From Streptomyces zingiberis (GTDB taxonomy: Bacteria > Actinomycetota > Actinomycetes > Streptomycetales > Streptomycetaceae): DNA of 64,000 nucleotides. Where the stretch lies: assembly GCF_012034935.1 (NCBI RefSeq), contig NZ_JAATEN010000006.1:124001-188000 (forward strand). The letters run 5' to 3'. Under the pieces are notes generated by a model that saw only the letters and a list, made by a program, of their open reading frames with translations, was not told the DNA's origin and searched no databases. Made by a program: the position numbers and the translations under genes. Below are positions 6,792-18,492 of this stretch, piece after piece (positions within the stretch are counted from its first letter, which is position 1; each line of letters begins with the position of its first letter).

Positions 6792-8750
6792 TCAGGCGGC
6801 GCGCAGCCCCTGGGCGTCGTTGATCTTCCGGAGCAGACCTCCGGCCAGGGAGTCCCTCGCGGTCGCCGGCGGGCCGGCCACCGGCTCCCGCGCCCAGCGC
6901 CGCGCGACGCCGTAGAGGCGGGCCAGGGTCTCGCCGTTCCCTCCGGCACCGTCCACCAGGAGGGTGAGCAGCGGACCCGCCCGTTCAGCGTCCGTACTCG
7001 CGGCGGTGTACCAGCGGCGTACGTGTTCCTCCCACCGGTGCTGCGGGAGGTGGCGGAACACGGCTCCCCAGCCCGACACCACGGCCTTCCTCACCCCCGG
7101 TTCCGCGAACAGCGCGTCCAGGCGGCTCTCCCGCGCGCCGGGCGCCGCCGGGTCGGTCAGACGGAGAAAGAGCATGGCGTCGGCCGGCCAGTCGTTCCTC
7201 ATGAGGGGGCCGGCCAGCCGTTTCAGCATGAGGCGCACGAGGCTGCGGTCCCTCCCGAGGAGACGCAGAAGAGCTTCACGGGCCTCGGCGACGTGTCTCT
7301 CCCGCCGGGCCAGGTGGTGCAGACGGACCACAGCCTGGTCGGGGTGGCGTACCGCCATGACCTCGGCGCAGACCCCCACGAGCACCCGGGCCAGGCCGGC
7401 CGGCAGCGACCTTCTGGCCCACTCCAGGATCTCCTGCCGGAAGTACCGGGCGTGGCGCTGGTTGTTGAGGCCCTGTTCGAGTGCCTGGGCCGCCGCTCGC
7501 AGCCGACCGGTGTGGACCGTCGAGGAACTGCACTGGAAGACGAGGTCGCGGAGCAGCGAGGTGTGCCCGGTACGCAGGCACTCCGCGGAGAAGCGCCGGA
7601 CCAGCCGGTCCTGATCGTCCTCTGTCAGGGCCACCCGCTCCACGGTGGTGCCCGTCCAGTCCCGGAGGTGTTCGCGGAGTTCGGGGATGTGGTCCCAGAA
7701 GTGCCGGCGTACCGCGGCCTCGTAGTTGACCTTGCCGAAGATCACGCGGCCGTCGCCGGCCGTCTCCGCGCCGACCTCCTTCAGCCGCTCGGCGAGATCG
7801 GCCCGTTCCAGCAGGTGCTGGTCGTCCCGCGGATAGCCGGTGGTGGACAGCAGGTTGAGGGTTGCCTGGTGCACGGTGTCGGCGGGGGCGCCGTGCAGCA
7901 TCGCGGTGGCGAGCAGGAGGGCGCGCTGCGGGCCCCGGCGGAGCGTTTCGACCTTGTCCGCGACGTCCCGGAGCCACTGGTCCATCGCGGCGCGGGCCTT
8001 CTCGCACCACTGGGGATACCCCGCCCCCGGAGCAGCGGACCGGGCCCGTACGACCAGCGAGGCGAAGGCCGCCACCTCCGCCATCGGCCGGCTCCGGCTC
8101 AGGAACGCGTTGACGGCGGGAGCGGACGCCACCGTCTCCTCGGCGGGTACTTCCGCCGAGCGGAGGTGACTCTGGAGCACCCGCCCGGCCAGGGGCGGCC
8201 GGATCTCCGCGAGGTACTCCCGTGGTTCCCCGGTGACCGGTCCGGACCGGTGGTGCGGCAGGACGATCACGAGGTGCGCGCCGCGCTGCCGGACCGTCTC
8301 CCGGAGCGCGGAGAGCTCCGGCCGGACATCCCGCCAGAGCTGCTCGTCCCCGTCGGAGAGGTCGAGCAGCAGCAGGTCGCTGTCACCGACGGCTTCCCGG
8401 TCGAGGCGGTCGGCACCGTTCCGGGGATCGTCCGGCAGCAGTTCGTGCAGGTGCCGCCCGGGGCCGCCGATCTCGCGGAGGAGTACGCGAGCCGCCGCGT
8501 TGCGTCCGCTCCCGGGCGGTCCGTCGAGGATCACGGTGCGCCGGCCGTGGAGGATCTCCCGCGCCGCCGCGAAGCCGGGCGGATACACGAAGCGCCGGCG
8601 CAGCCGGGTGACCTCCTCCAGATCCACCGCGCGCGGGGTTCTGCCCCGCGAGTCGTGGAACAGCTGGGTGATGTTGTTGTACTGATCACCCGGACCGGTG
8701 TTGACCGGACCCCGCGCGTCGGCCACCCACGAACTGCTCCCGCCGTTCAC
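6792..8750 (-). CDS. P-loop NTPase with N-terminal GPVxTGxGxxYxN motif (NLR-like conflict-system NTPase)
   Basis: 652 residues. Residues 13-26 carry RGPVNTGPGDQYNN, closely matching SRGPVHTGSGNLYQN in the TIR protein upstream. A linker leads to a nucleotide-binding domain with Walker A GPPGSGRN (about 77-84) and Walker B DLLLLDLSD (about 125-133). The Walker A is odd: the usual Lys and Ser/Thr are replaced by Arg and Asn, so ATP hydrolysis may be weak or absent. The C-terminal 400 residues are helical and repeat-like, suitable for target sensing. The GTG start overlaps the TIR stop by 4 nt (GTGA), so translation is coupled. Best guess: sensor/oligomerisation partner of the TIR effector. Confidence 0.85.
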   Translation of the reverse strand: MNGGSSSWVADARGPVNTGPGDQYNNITQLFHDSRGRTPRAVDLEEVTRLRRRFVYPPGFAAAREILHGRRTVILDGPPGSGRNAAARVLLREIGGPGRHLHELLPDDPRNGADRLDREAVGDSDLLLLDLSDGDEQLWRDVRPELSALRETVRQRGAHLVIVLPHHRSGPVTGEPREYLAEIRPPLAGRVLQSHLRSAEVPAEETVASAPAVNAFLSRSRPMAEVAAFASLVVRARSAAPGAGYPQWCEKARAAMDQWLRDVADKVETLRRGPQRALLLATAMLHGAPADTVHQATLNLLSTTGYPRDDQHLLERADLAERLKEVGAETAGDGRVIFGKVNYEAAVRRHFWDHIPELREHLRDWTGTTVERVALTEDDQDRLVRRFSAECLRTGHTSLLRDLVFQCSSSTVHTGRLRAAAQALEQGLNNQRHARYFRQEILEWARRSLPAGLARVLVGVCAEVMAVRHPDQAVVRLHHLARRERHVAEAREALLRLLGRDRSLVRLMLKRLAGPLMRNDWPADAMLFLRLTDPAAPGARESRLDALFAEPGVRKAVVSGWGAVFRHLPQHRWEEHVRRWYTAASTDAERAGPLLTLLVDGAGGNGETLARLYGVARRWAREPVAGPPATARDSLAGGLLRKINDAQGLRAA

Positions 8751-9583
8751 CGGTCCCCGTCCTCGCCCTCGCGCTCCGCCGGGCGGCCGGTGGTCTGCTG
8801 GTGACGGATTCCCTGGTGGTTGTCCCCCGCGACATAGGTCGTCCCCTCACCGGTGAAGTGGTGGGAGTCCTGGTGGTGACGGGAGTTCTGGTAGTGCGCC
8901 GAACCCTCGTAGTGCGCGGAGCCCTGGTAGTGCTGGGCGTCCTGGTAGTGCGGGGAGTTCTGGTAGAGGTTGCCGCTGCCCGTGTGTACCGGGCCCCGGC
9001 TGTCCTTCACCACGTTGTGCCCGACATCGCCGGTGAAGTCGCGGGACTGGACGGCCGTACCCCGGACCTCCGAGATGGAGTTGCGCACTTCGCCGGTCTC
9101 CCGTTCCTCCGCGGCGGCACGGTCCCGGGCGCCGAGTGCGGGCACCAGGTCGGCGAGCGTGTCACCGATGCGGGCCAGATCGGCTTCCGACGTCTGCATG
9201 TCGAGGCGCAGCGACTGGATCTCGGCCAGCTGCGCCAGCCCGGCGGGGAGCGACGCGGGGTCAAGCCGTGCCGTTGCCCGGCCCAGCAGGACGGGGAGCA
9301 GGGGGATATGACAATCGAGGGCCTCCACGATCTCCTTGCTGACCCAGTCGTTGCTCCGGCCCAGTCCACCGGACTTCGTCCAGGCCGGGCCGATGACGGA
9401 AAGCAGGACGCTGCTGCGCCGCACACCCTGGAGCAGTTCCACGGGGAACGTCCTGCCGGGCTTGATGGAATCCGAGGCCCGGAAGGCCGTTCCGTCGCCG
9501 AAGCGGTTGTTGAGTTCGCGTGCGATCAGCGTGGCGGCCTGGTCCCCGTCTCCGGTGCGGTAGTTGACGAACACTTCTGACAT
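8747..9583 (-). CDS. TIR-domain protein with amyloid-signalling motifs and hexapeptide repeats
   Basis: 278 residues. Residues 1-105 form a TIR domain: VFVNYRTGDGD at the start, FRASDSIKPGRTF, VLLSVIGPAW, and SNDWVSKEIVEAL with Glu84 at the position used as catalytic Glu in NAD-cleaving TIRs. A helical linker follows. Residues about 165-190 read GEVRNSISEVRGTAVQSRDF then TGDVGHN, a RHIM/BASS-like amyloid motif (G-x-x-V-Q core). Residues 196-208 carry RGPVHTGSGNLYQ, also present in the NTPase. Residues 210-245 are six tandem SxHYQx-type hexapeptides. It lies 19 nt after the XRE-TPR gene and overlaps the NTPase gene. ATG has GGAGA at 8 nt. Likely a NAD-depleting or signal-producing effector, by family. 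Confidence 0.9.
   Translation of the reverse strand: MSEVFVNYRTGDGDQAATLIARELNNRFGDGTAFRASDSIKPGRTFPVELLQGVRRSSVLLSVIGPAWTKSGGLGRSNDWVSKEIVEALDCHIPLLPVLLGRATARLDPASLPAGLAQLAEIQSLRLDMQTSEADLARIGDTLADLVPALGARDRAAAEERETGEVRNSISEVRGTAVQSRDFTGDVGHNVVKDSRGPVHTGSGNLYQNSPHYQDAQHYQGSAHYEGSAHYQNSRHHQDSHHFTGEGTTYVAGDNHQGIRHQQTTGRPAEREGEDGDR
8849..8956 (-). repeat. 18-bp coding repeats (HYQ hexapeptides) in the TIR gene
   Basis: Six diverged 18-nt units encode the hexapeptides SPHYQD, AQHYQG, SAHYEG, SAHYQN, SRHHQD and SHHFTG. Aromatic residues and His recur every six residues, a periodicity compatible with a beta-solenoid or amyloid-like stack. Confidence 0.85.
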
Positions 9584-9602
9584 GGAAGGTCTCCGTTTCC
9601 CA

Positions 9603-10913
9603 TCAGGTGGGGATGGTGGGCAGTGCCGCGCTCAGCCGGGGCGACAGTTCCCGGGCCGAGGCGTTGCGCGGGTGACGGGCGAGGGTGCGCGCCACCCGCC
9701 GCAGATCGGCGGCGACGGTGGCGGAACTGACGGTGGTGGTGTGGTCGAGCAGATCCGCGGTCAGCGCGCAGGCGTGGTCGATCTCTCCGGCCGCCGCGGT
9801 GGCCAGCGCCCGCCGCACTCCGTAACGGACCCGGGTACGGAGGGCGTGTTCGGGCACCTGTGCCAGCTGACGGCCCAGGACGTCGGCGGCCTCCGCGGGC
9901 CGCCCGAGATCGTGGAGGCACCACCCGGTGATCATCGACACGGGATCGGAGAGGTGCGTGGTGCCGATCACCGGGGTGTCCGTGTCGGCCCCGGAAGAGG
10001 AGAGCAGTTCACGAGCCCGGTCCAGGCAGCGCATACAGGCGTCGTAGTCCCCCGCCAGCGCGTGGCCCTGGGCTTCGCGCTGCGCGGCCAGACCACGGAT
10101 ACGCGGAGGGAGCGCGCCCTCCTGGGCCCGGGCGGCCAGGTCGATGGTCTGCCGGGCGTCGTCCTGGTAGAGGGTGACGAGGGCGCGTCGGACCTGGGCG
10201 TATGCGGCCAGGTGCCGGTCCCCTCCCGCCGCGGCCAGTTCGACGGCTCGCCGCGTCCACCACAGAGCGGCGCGATCGTCCCCGGTTTCCTGAACCAGCC
10301 AGCCCACGTACTCGGCGTAGCGCGAGCCCATCCTCAGCAAGGCGGGGCGGGTGCGGGCCCCGCCATGGGCCGCCGTCTCCCGCAGGGTGTGGGTCTGGGC
10401 GATGAGCGCGGGGAGCAGGAGCCGTGGGTCGGCGGTCTGCCCGAGTCGCCGGTAGTGGTCGAACAGGGAACGCGACATCTCCAGCAGCGGCTCCCCCGAA
10501 CTCTCCGCGTGGGCACCCGATGTGCCCAGGCCCAGACCGACCACCGAGGCCGCGCCCGCGGCCACGGCCTGGCGCCGGCCCATCGGCCGGAACCAGCTCC
10601 GCCCGTCGGTGGACAACTCCATGACCCACACCTCCTCCTGTGGTTCGCTTCCCGGCTCCGCCTCGGCACCCGCTGCCGGACGGAGAGGTACCAGCGCCGC
10701 CAGTGCGCCCCCGGCGTCGAGCGCCGTGTCGCACAGCCGGGCGAGTTCGTGGCTCGGGGCCTTGCCGCCACGTTCGACCTTGCTCAACTGGCCTTTGCTG
10801 TAGTGCACCCGGCCTGCCAGGCCGGTCAGGGTGAGCCCCGCGGCAAGCCGTCGCCGCCGGAGTTCCGGTCCGAAGCCGCCGGACGGCTGGATCTGCTGGA
10901 TCTGCTGGACCAA
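9603..10913 (-). CDS. XRE family regulator with C-terminal TPR-like domain
   Basis: 436 residues. Residues about 13-60 form an XRE helix-turn-helix (LRRRRLAAGLTLTGLAGRVH, then YSKGQLSKVERGGKAPS). An internal segment near 110-135 reads MGRRQAVAAGAASVVGLGLG, a Tat-signal-like twin arginine plus hydrophobic stretch that recurs in Streptomyces regulators of this class. The C-terminal 300 residues are tandem helical TPR-like units. The start is a TTG at 10913 preceded by GGAGG; I found no better start. First gene of the leftward series, 19 nt before the TIR gene, so it probably controls that operon; the palindrome at 10993-11011 is a candidate site. Confidence 0.85.
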   Translation of the reverse strand: MVQQIQQIQPSGGFGPELRRRRLAAGLTLTGLAGRVHYSKGQLSKVERGGKAPSHELARLCDTALDAGGALAALVPLRPAAGAEAEPGSEPQEEVWVMELSTDGRSWFRPMGRRQAVAAGAASVVGLGLGTSGAHAESSGEPLLEMSRSLFDHYRRLGQTADPRLLLPALIAQTHTLRETAAHGGARTRPALLRMGSRYAEYVGWLVQETGDDRAALWWTRRAVELAAAGGDRHLAAYAQVRRALVTLYQDDARQTIDLAARAQEGALPPRIRGLAAQREAQGHALAGDYDACMRCLDRARELLSSSGADTDTPVIGTTHLSDPVSMITGWCLHDLGRPAEAADVLGRQLAQVPEHALRTRVRYGVRRALATAAAGEIDHACALTADLLDHTTTVSSATVAADLRRVARTLARHPRNASARELSPRLSAALPTIPT

Positions 10914-10992
10914 CGTCGACCTCCGTCACCGCCGTCCGTCCCGGCCGGCCGAGTGACGCCGCCTGTAGCGTGCGCCGGACGGCACCGGACGA

Positions 10993-11011
10993 ACAAGGCG
11001 AATGCCCTTGT
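10993..11011 (-). promoter_or_regulatory. Palindrome upstream of the XRE-TIR-NTPase series
   Basis: ACAAGG and CCTTGT arms flank a 7-bp centre, about 80 bp upstream of the XRE start. It is a candidate operator for the adjacent XRE regulator. The rest of 10914-11241 contains only a GC-rich hairpin (11064-11092). Confidence 0.45.
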
Positions 11012-11063
11012 TTCCCGTTTCCAGTTCCGAGACCCCAGGTCAGCAGTGGGGCGCGGCGCTGTC

Positions 11064-11092
11064 GAGACCGCGCGGCGCGGAGGCGCGGTCTC
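11064..11092 (-). terminator. GC-rich hairpin downstream of the erythromycin-esterase-like gene
   Basis: GAGACCGCGC pairs perfectly with GCGCGGTCTC across a 9-nt loop, about 150 nt after the stop at 11242. There is no U tract, and its distance makes the assignment tentative. Confidence 0.4.
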
Positions 11093-11241
11093 CGGAGCGC
11101 GGGGTGTGACGGGGGGTGACGACGCGCGCGGCGCGACGGTCGATGACCGCCGCGCCGCTTCCCTGATCACGGTGGGCCGCACCGCGCGCGTGAGGCACCG
11201 GAGGAAGTGCGAGCCGGAGCACCGGACCCCGGGCGTCCGTG

Positions 11242-12882
11242 TCAGTTCTCCGGGAGGAGGTCCGACGCGTGGACGGAGTGGAGGTGGATCAGGATGTCGT
11301 GGTTGCGGGAGAGCGCGATGGGGCGCGCCGGGTCGGGGTAGGCCGTGCCGATGCTGCGGGTGGGGTGCTCGGTGGCGAGCCAGGCGCGGGCGGGGCCGCG
11401 GGCGGTGCGGAGGTCCAGGACGTAGTCGCGGTGGCGGACGCGGTCCAGCAGGTGTTCGGTGGTGCCGGGGGCGGCGGGGCCCGCCGTGTGGGCCTTGAGC
11501 CGGCCGTCCGCCGTGTCGTACGCCTGGAGTGATCCGCGCTCGAAGGTCAGGCCCGCGCTGACGTAGCGGGCGCCGAGACGGTCGCGGAGGAAGGCGCCCT
11601 GCATCTTCGGGTACGAGCGGTCGTACGGCTGGTAGCCGACGTGCGCGTTGTGCGCGGAGAGCAGGGTCTTGCCCCCGGTGAGCCGGTTCCACCGGATGAC
11701 GGTGTCGGCCATCACCCGGTCCCGGTAGCGCATCGCGTCCGCCGACCCGGCCTCGTCGTCGAGGTCGTGGGCGTAGAAACGGGCGGTCCGGTGGATCGCG
11801 CGGGCGTCCTCGACGGCCAGGTCGTGGGCGCGCCGGGCAGCCGGCCCGGCGGCGGGTTCGCTCCGTTCCAGCAGGCGGAGGGCTTCGCGCGTGCGGGCGG
11901 CGTTCGCCTTCCGCTCCGCGAGGGGACGGGCCGGGTACTCCGCCATCCAGGTCCCCGCGCCGGTCTCCGGGCGCAGACCCCGGTGGAGCCCGGTGATCGT
12001 GGGGAGGAGACCGGGGTGGGTGGCGGACACGTACGCCCGGAGCCGGTCGTGGAGTTCGGGGCCGGCCCAGCCCAGGTCGTCCCCGGCGAAGCGGACGGGG
12101 TCGCCGGGGTGGCGGCGGTTGTGGTCGCGCATCCAGTGGATCAGGTCCAGGTACTCCTGCGTGTTCCACAGGCGGTAGGAGCCCTGGAACTCCTCGCGGA
12201 GGATCCGGCGCGGGTCGCCGGCGCCGGTCCGGACGTACGTGTCCAGCCGGAGGCCGGTGCTCCAGCTCGCCTCCAGGGCGAAGGTGCGGAACCCCTTCTC
12301 CCGCACGAGGTGGCGGAAGACCCGGTGCTTGAGCTGGAAGAACTCACGGGAGCCGTGGGTGGCCTCGCCCAGGCCCACGACCTCGGCGCCGCCCACCATG
12401 CGGCTCAGCGGGCGAAGGTCGGCGTCCGCGCCACGGGGCTCGGTGGTGCGCAGGGGATGGGCGGTGCGTTCCAGCGCCGCGACGACGGCGGTCTCGGTGG
12501 ATCCGGCCGCCTCCGTGAACCCGGCGGAACCGGCGGACCCGGCGGACCCGGCGGACCCGGTGCTCGCGGTGGCGGGGACCGCGGATGCGTGCGGGGGTGC
12601 GGCGCTCAGCAGGGTGGCGAGGGAGAGCAGAAGGGTGAGGGCCGCGGCGGTGCGGTGACGCCGGATGCCACCGGGCCGGGCGGGCCGGGCGGGCCGGGCG
12701 GGCTGGGCAAGCCGGGCGGGCCGGGCGGGCCGGGCGGGCCGGGCAAGCCGGGCGAGCCGGGCGGGCCGGGCAAGCCGGGCGAGCCGGGCGGGCCGGGCAA
12801 GCCGGGCGGGCCGGGCGGGCCGGGAAGCGGCGGGGGCGTACGGGGCGGTGGGGACTGCTGGGGTCGTGCCGTGGCGTGTCAT
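11242..12882 (-). CDS. Secreted erythromycin esterase-like protein
   Basis: 546 residues. The N-terminal 70 residues are dominated by about 17 tandem R-(P/L)-A tripeptides; a signal peptide core follows ([17 protein letters not shown], about 79-96), then a GSA repeat. The catalytic domain begins near residue 135 and has the family motifs [31 protein letters not shown] and SAHNAHVGY. Members of the erythromycin-esterase/EreA-like fold use His and Glu for hydrolysis or retaining ester transfer; most Streptomyces members have no proven substrate, so macrolide resistance should not be assumed. ATG at 12882 lacks a strong ribosome site. An imperfect 43-bp dyad lies just upstream. Confidence 0.88.
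   Translation of the reverse strand: MTRHGTTPAVPTAPYAPAASRPARPARLARPARLARLARPARLARLARPARPARPARLAQPARPARPARPGGIRRHRTAAALTLLLSLATLLSAAPPHASAVPATASTGSAGSAGSAGSAGFTEAAGSTETAVVAALERTAHPLRTTEPRGADADLRPLSRMVGGAEVVGLGEATHGSREFFQLKHRVFRHLVREKGFRTFALEASWSTGLRLDTYVRTGAGDPRRILREEFQGSYRLWNTQEYLDLIHWMRDHNRRHPGDPVRFAGDDLGWAGPELHDRLRAYVSATHPGLLPTITGLHRGLRPETGAGTWMAEYPARPLAERKANAARTREALRLLERSEPAAGPAARRAHDLAVEDARAIHRTARFYAHDLDDEAGSADAMRYRDRVMADTVIRWNRLTGGKTLLSAHNAHVGYQPYDRSYPKMQGAFLRDRLGARYVSAGLTFERGSLQAYDTADGRLKAHTAGPAAPGTTEHLLDRVRHRDYVLDLRTARGPARAWLATEHPTRSIGTAYPDPARPIALSRNHDILIHLHSVHASDLLPEN
12673..12822 (-). repeat. 9-bp tandem repeat encoding R-P-A / R-L-A
   Basis: About 17 copies of a 9-bp unit related to CCGGGCGGG, with variants in one codon (Pro or Leu). 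It encodes low-complexity residues 21-70 ahead of the signal peptide core of the esterase-like protein. A second short 9-bp array (GGCGGACCC units, GSA codons) lies at about 12520-12560 after the signal peptide. Confidence 0.9.
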
Positions 12883-12927
12883 GCCGTCAGACTGGCCCGG
12901 CGCGGCGGGGGCCCACCAACCGTCCGC

Positions 12928-12970
12928 CACCCCGGTGGTGGGTGGTGCCGGCACCACCCGCCACCGGGTG
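12928..12970 (-). promoter_or_regulatory. Long dyad upstream of the esterase-like gene
   Basis: Almost perfect palindrome centred on GGTGGTGCCGGCACCACC, with outer arms CACCCCGG and CCGGGTG; total about 43 bp. It lies 46 bp upstream of the esterase-like start and could be an operator. Confidence 0.45.
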
Positions 12971-12987
12971 CGCGCGGGCAGCGGGCG

Positions 12988-13021
12988 GGCCGGCCCGCGG
13001 CTGCGCCGCCGCGGGCCGGCC
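12988..13021 (-). terminator. Terminator after DUF5954 gene
   Basis: A perfect 14-bp stem (GGCCGGCCCGCGGC with its complement) and 6-nt loop lie 57 nt after the DUF5954 stop, reading leftward. Confidence 0.65.
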
Positions 13022-13077
13022 GCCGGCCGGTCCGGCCCGTTCGGGCCGGTCGGGCCGGTCACCCCGGCCCCCGCCGG

Positions 13078-14199
13078 TCAGGCCTTCCCGTCCGGCCCAT
13101 CCACCCCCTTCGCGCCGTCGCCCCCGGTACCCTCGGCACCCTCGGCGCCACCGGTGACTTCGTCGCCCTCGTCGTCCTCGTCGTCCTCCTCCCAGAGGCC
13201 CTGCTCCTTGAGCTGCTGGACGTGGACCTTGATGGGCGGTTCGGGGTCGAAGTCCGACGGGCGCGGGGTCTCCGGGCCGTCCGGGCCGACGCGGACGAGC
13301 CGTTCGACGCGGGCCACGCGGTAGCGCACGCCCGCGACGGTCACCTCGTCGAGCCGTTCCTCGGCCATCCGGGCGCCCGCGGCGGCGAACTCGGCGTGCA
13401 GTTCGGGTGTCATCTTCCGGAACTGGGCGAAGAACGGACCGCCCCAGTGGGCGGCCACGCCGTCCCGCGCGGCCTGCGGGCTGTAGGCGGTGCCGTCGGT
13501 GTCGGGGCGCCAGTGCCCGTCGGAGTCCTCCGCGATCATGAAAGTCGGGGGGAGGAGGACCCCGCCGGGGTGGGTGTGCAGGGCCCGCCGGGAGTCGGCG
13601 CGCATGTCGTCCGGGACGGTGCCCTCGGCGCGGACCATGGACAGGAGTTCGGTCTTGAGGATCCCCTCCGACATGCCGGTGGCGGTGGTGGTGTCGATGA
13701 CGAAACCGACGGAGGGGTCGGGGTGGTGGTGGGACTCGCCGGGTTCGGCGGGGTCGGGGTCGGAGGGGCGGGGCGGCTCGGGTCCCTCGGGGCCCAGGCG
13801 GATGAACCGCTCGGCCCGCACGATGCGGTACCGGGTGCCCAGCACCGTCATGTCGTCGATCACCTCCCAGTCCAGCCGCTCCGCCGCCTTCAGGCAGGTG
13901 TCGCGCACGGCGGTGTCGCCTTCGGCCTCGCCCAGGTCACGGGCCATCAGCCGGAAGACGGCGCCCAGGCTGTCGCGCGCACCCTGCGGTGCGGTGTTGC
14001 AGAAGTACGGCCGGATTTCCCAGCCGCCTTCCTCACGCTCGACCGCGATGCCGAAGATGGGGGCGCCGGCCGAGCGGATCTCCGGGTACGCCTCTCGCGC
14101 CTCCCATGCCTCCAGGTCCGCCATGGCGGCGACCGGATTCTCCAGGGCGGTCACCCGGACGGTTCGGTACGCGGGGTTCTGCTCGTCAAACTGATTCAC
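13078..14199 (-). CDS. DUF5954 family protein
   Basis: 373 residues. It looks like the Streptomyces DUF5954 family: an N-terminal block with [20 protein letters not shown], a repeat of the phrase [20 protein letters not shown] / [20 protein letters not shown] followed each time by PRPSDxDP, and a Gly/Asp/Glu-rich C-terminal tail after about residue 330. The two related blocks suggest an internal duplication. No enzymatic motif is apparent. It is monocistronic, with a terminator behind it. Function unknown. Confidence 0.85.
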   Translation of the reverse strand: MNQFDEQNPAYRTVRVTALENPVAAMADLEAWEAREAYPEIRSAGAPIFGIAVEREEGGWEIRPYFCNTAPQGARDSLGAVFRLMARDLGEAEGDTAVRDTCLKAAERLDWEVIDDMTVLGTRYRIVRAERFIRLGPEGPEPPRPSDPDPAEPGESHHHPDPSVGFVIDTTTATGMSEGILKTELLSMVRAEGTVPDDMRADSRRALHTHPGGVLLPPTFMIAEDSDGHWRPDTDGTAYSPQAARDGVAAHWGGPFFAQFRKMTPELHAEFAAAGARMAEERLDEVTVAGVRYRVARVERLVRVGPDGPETPRPSDFDPEPPIKVHVQQLKEQGLWEEDDEDDEGDEVTGGAEGAEGTGGDGAKGVDGPDGKA

Positions 14200-14578
14200 G
14201 CGCTCAGCATGGACGGCGGGCCGGGGTGAGAACAGCAGGATCCTCGCGTATCCCTCGTACAGTTGGATTCTGTCGGCCCCCGTCGGATATCTGTCCTATT
14301 CGGCGCGGGAGCCACGGGAAGCCGGAGGCCGGTACGGGCGCGTGAGGGGCGGGGCCGGTCCGGGCGACGGACGAGGGGCGCCGGGACGCGACGGTGACGG
14401 TGACGGGACGCGGCGGGAACGCGCGGCATCCCCGGGCCCCCGGACCCCCGAACGCCACGGCGGCGCGGGCCGCGGGCGCACACGCGAACGGCGCGGCGAC
14501 CGTGGGGGATCGCCGCGCCGCGCGCGGTGCCGTGGGCGGTACGCCGTCCGCGGGGACGACGAGGCCCGCCGGCCGGTG
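14200..14578. other. Intergenic region between DUF5954 start and xylanase end
   Basis: 379 bp. It contains the xylanase terminator (14490-14519) and presumably the DUF5954 promoter, which I could not pin down. No gene is supported. Confidence 0.5.
14490..14519 (-). terminator. Terminator after the first GH10 xylanase
   Basis: GGCGCGGCGA pairs with TCGCCGCGCC across a 10-nt loop, 60 nt after the xylanase stop. Confidence 0.6.
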
Positions 14579-17860
<3,282 letters not shown>

Positions 17861-17880
17861 TCATCGGTCGGCCGATCCGG

Positions 17881-17932
17881 AGTATGGCCACACCACTGAC
17901 ACAGCGTCAACGATAGTTTCCGGAAAATTTTC
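17881..17932 (-). promoter_or_regulatory. Second xylanase promoter with upstream TTCCGGAA element
   Basis: Read leftward: TTGACG (17905-17910), 18-bp spacer, CATACT (17881-17886). The element TTTCCGGAAAATTTTC (17917-17932, plus strand) includes the perfect palindrome GAAAATTTTC on the coding strand. It is positioned as in the other xylanase promoter. GAAA/TTTC inverted repeats are, as I recall, reported at Streptomyces xylanase promoters. Confidence 0.7.
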
Positions 17933-18037
17933 AGCGGGGCAACCTGGGGGTTATCCCCGAATGCCCGAGATTGACCAGGGGGTACTGCGAGCCAAGGTGC
18001 GGTTGAACTGCGAACTTCAGCGGATCCCGTGATTCGA

Positions 18038-18052
18038 TTTCCGGAATTTTCG
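18038..18052. promoter_or_regulatory. Third TTCCGGAA-TTTTC element
   Basis: TTTCCGGAATTTTCG matches the xylanase-promoter elements but lies about 100 bp further upstream, without an adjacent -35/-10 pair that I can see. It may be a distal site for the same regulator. Confidence 0.45.
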
Positions 18053-18492
18053 GCGGCTCGACCCTTTCTTTACCTTCACCTCCGGCCCAGACCTTCCCCC
18101 ACAGGGGATGCAGCCCGCCGCCACCTGGCCCTTCCTTCGACGCTCCCGGCCGGCGAAGGGCGCTCACCGCGGCACACCTTCCGGAAGGCCCCGTCGACCG
18201 CCTCACTCACCCCCGAGGATCACCGGCCCCCTCCAGCCACCGAGCCGCCCCGGCGGGCCACCGGCACCGGGCCCGGCGCCACCGGGGTCGGCACCTCCGC
18301 CGCGACCACCTCCGGCGGGGCCGCCGCCCACTCGCGCCGGAGCGTGACAGGTTGCGGGCGCACGGTGACCGATTTAGCGTCATTTACACCGGTTGATAAC
18401 GGTCAACGAAGTCCACGCGTCAGCCGGTCAGCCGAGACCACTCCGCCCGTTCCCCGGAGGCCGGGCACTCCCCGCCACAGGAGGCATCGCAG

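Noticed and set aside
11641..14229. 862-codon open frame on the plus strand over the esterase-like and DUF5954 genes
   Set aside because: Its sequence is repetitive (GPGGPGG runs from the antisense of the 9-bp repeats) and the minus strand has well-formed genes.
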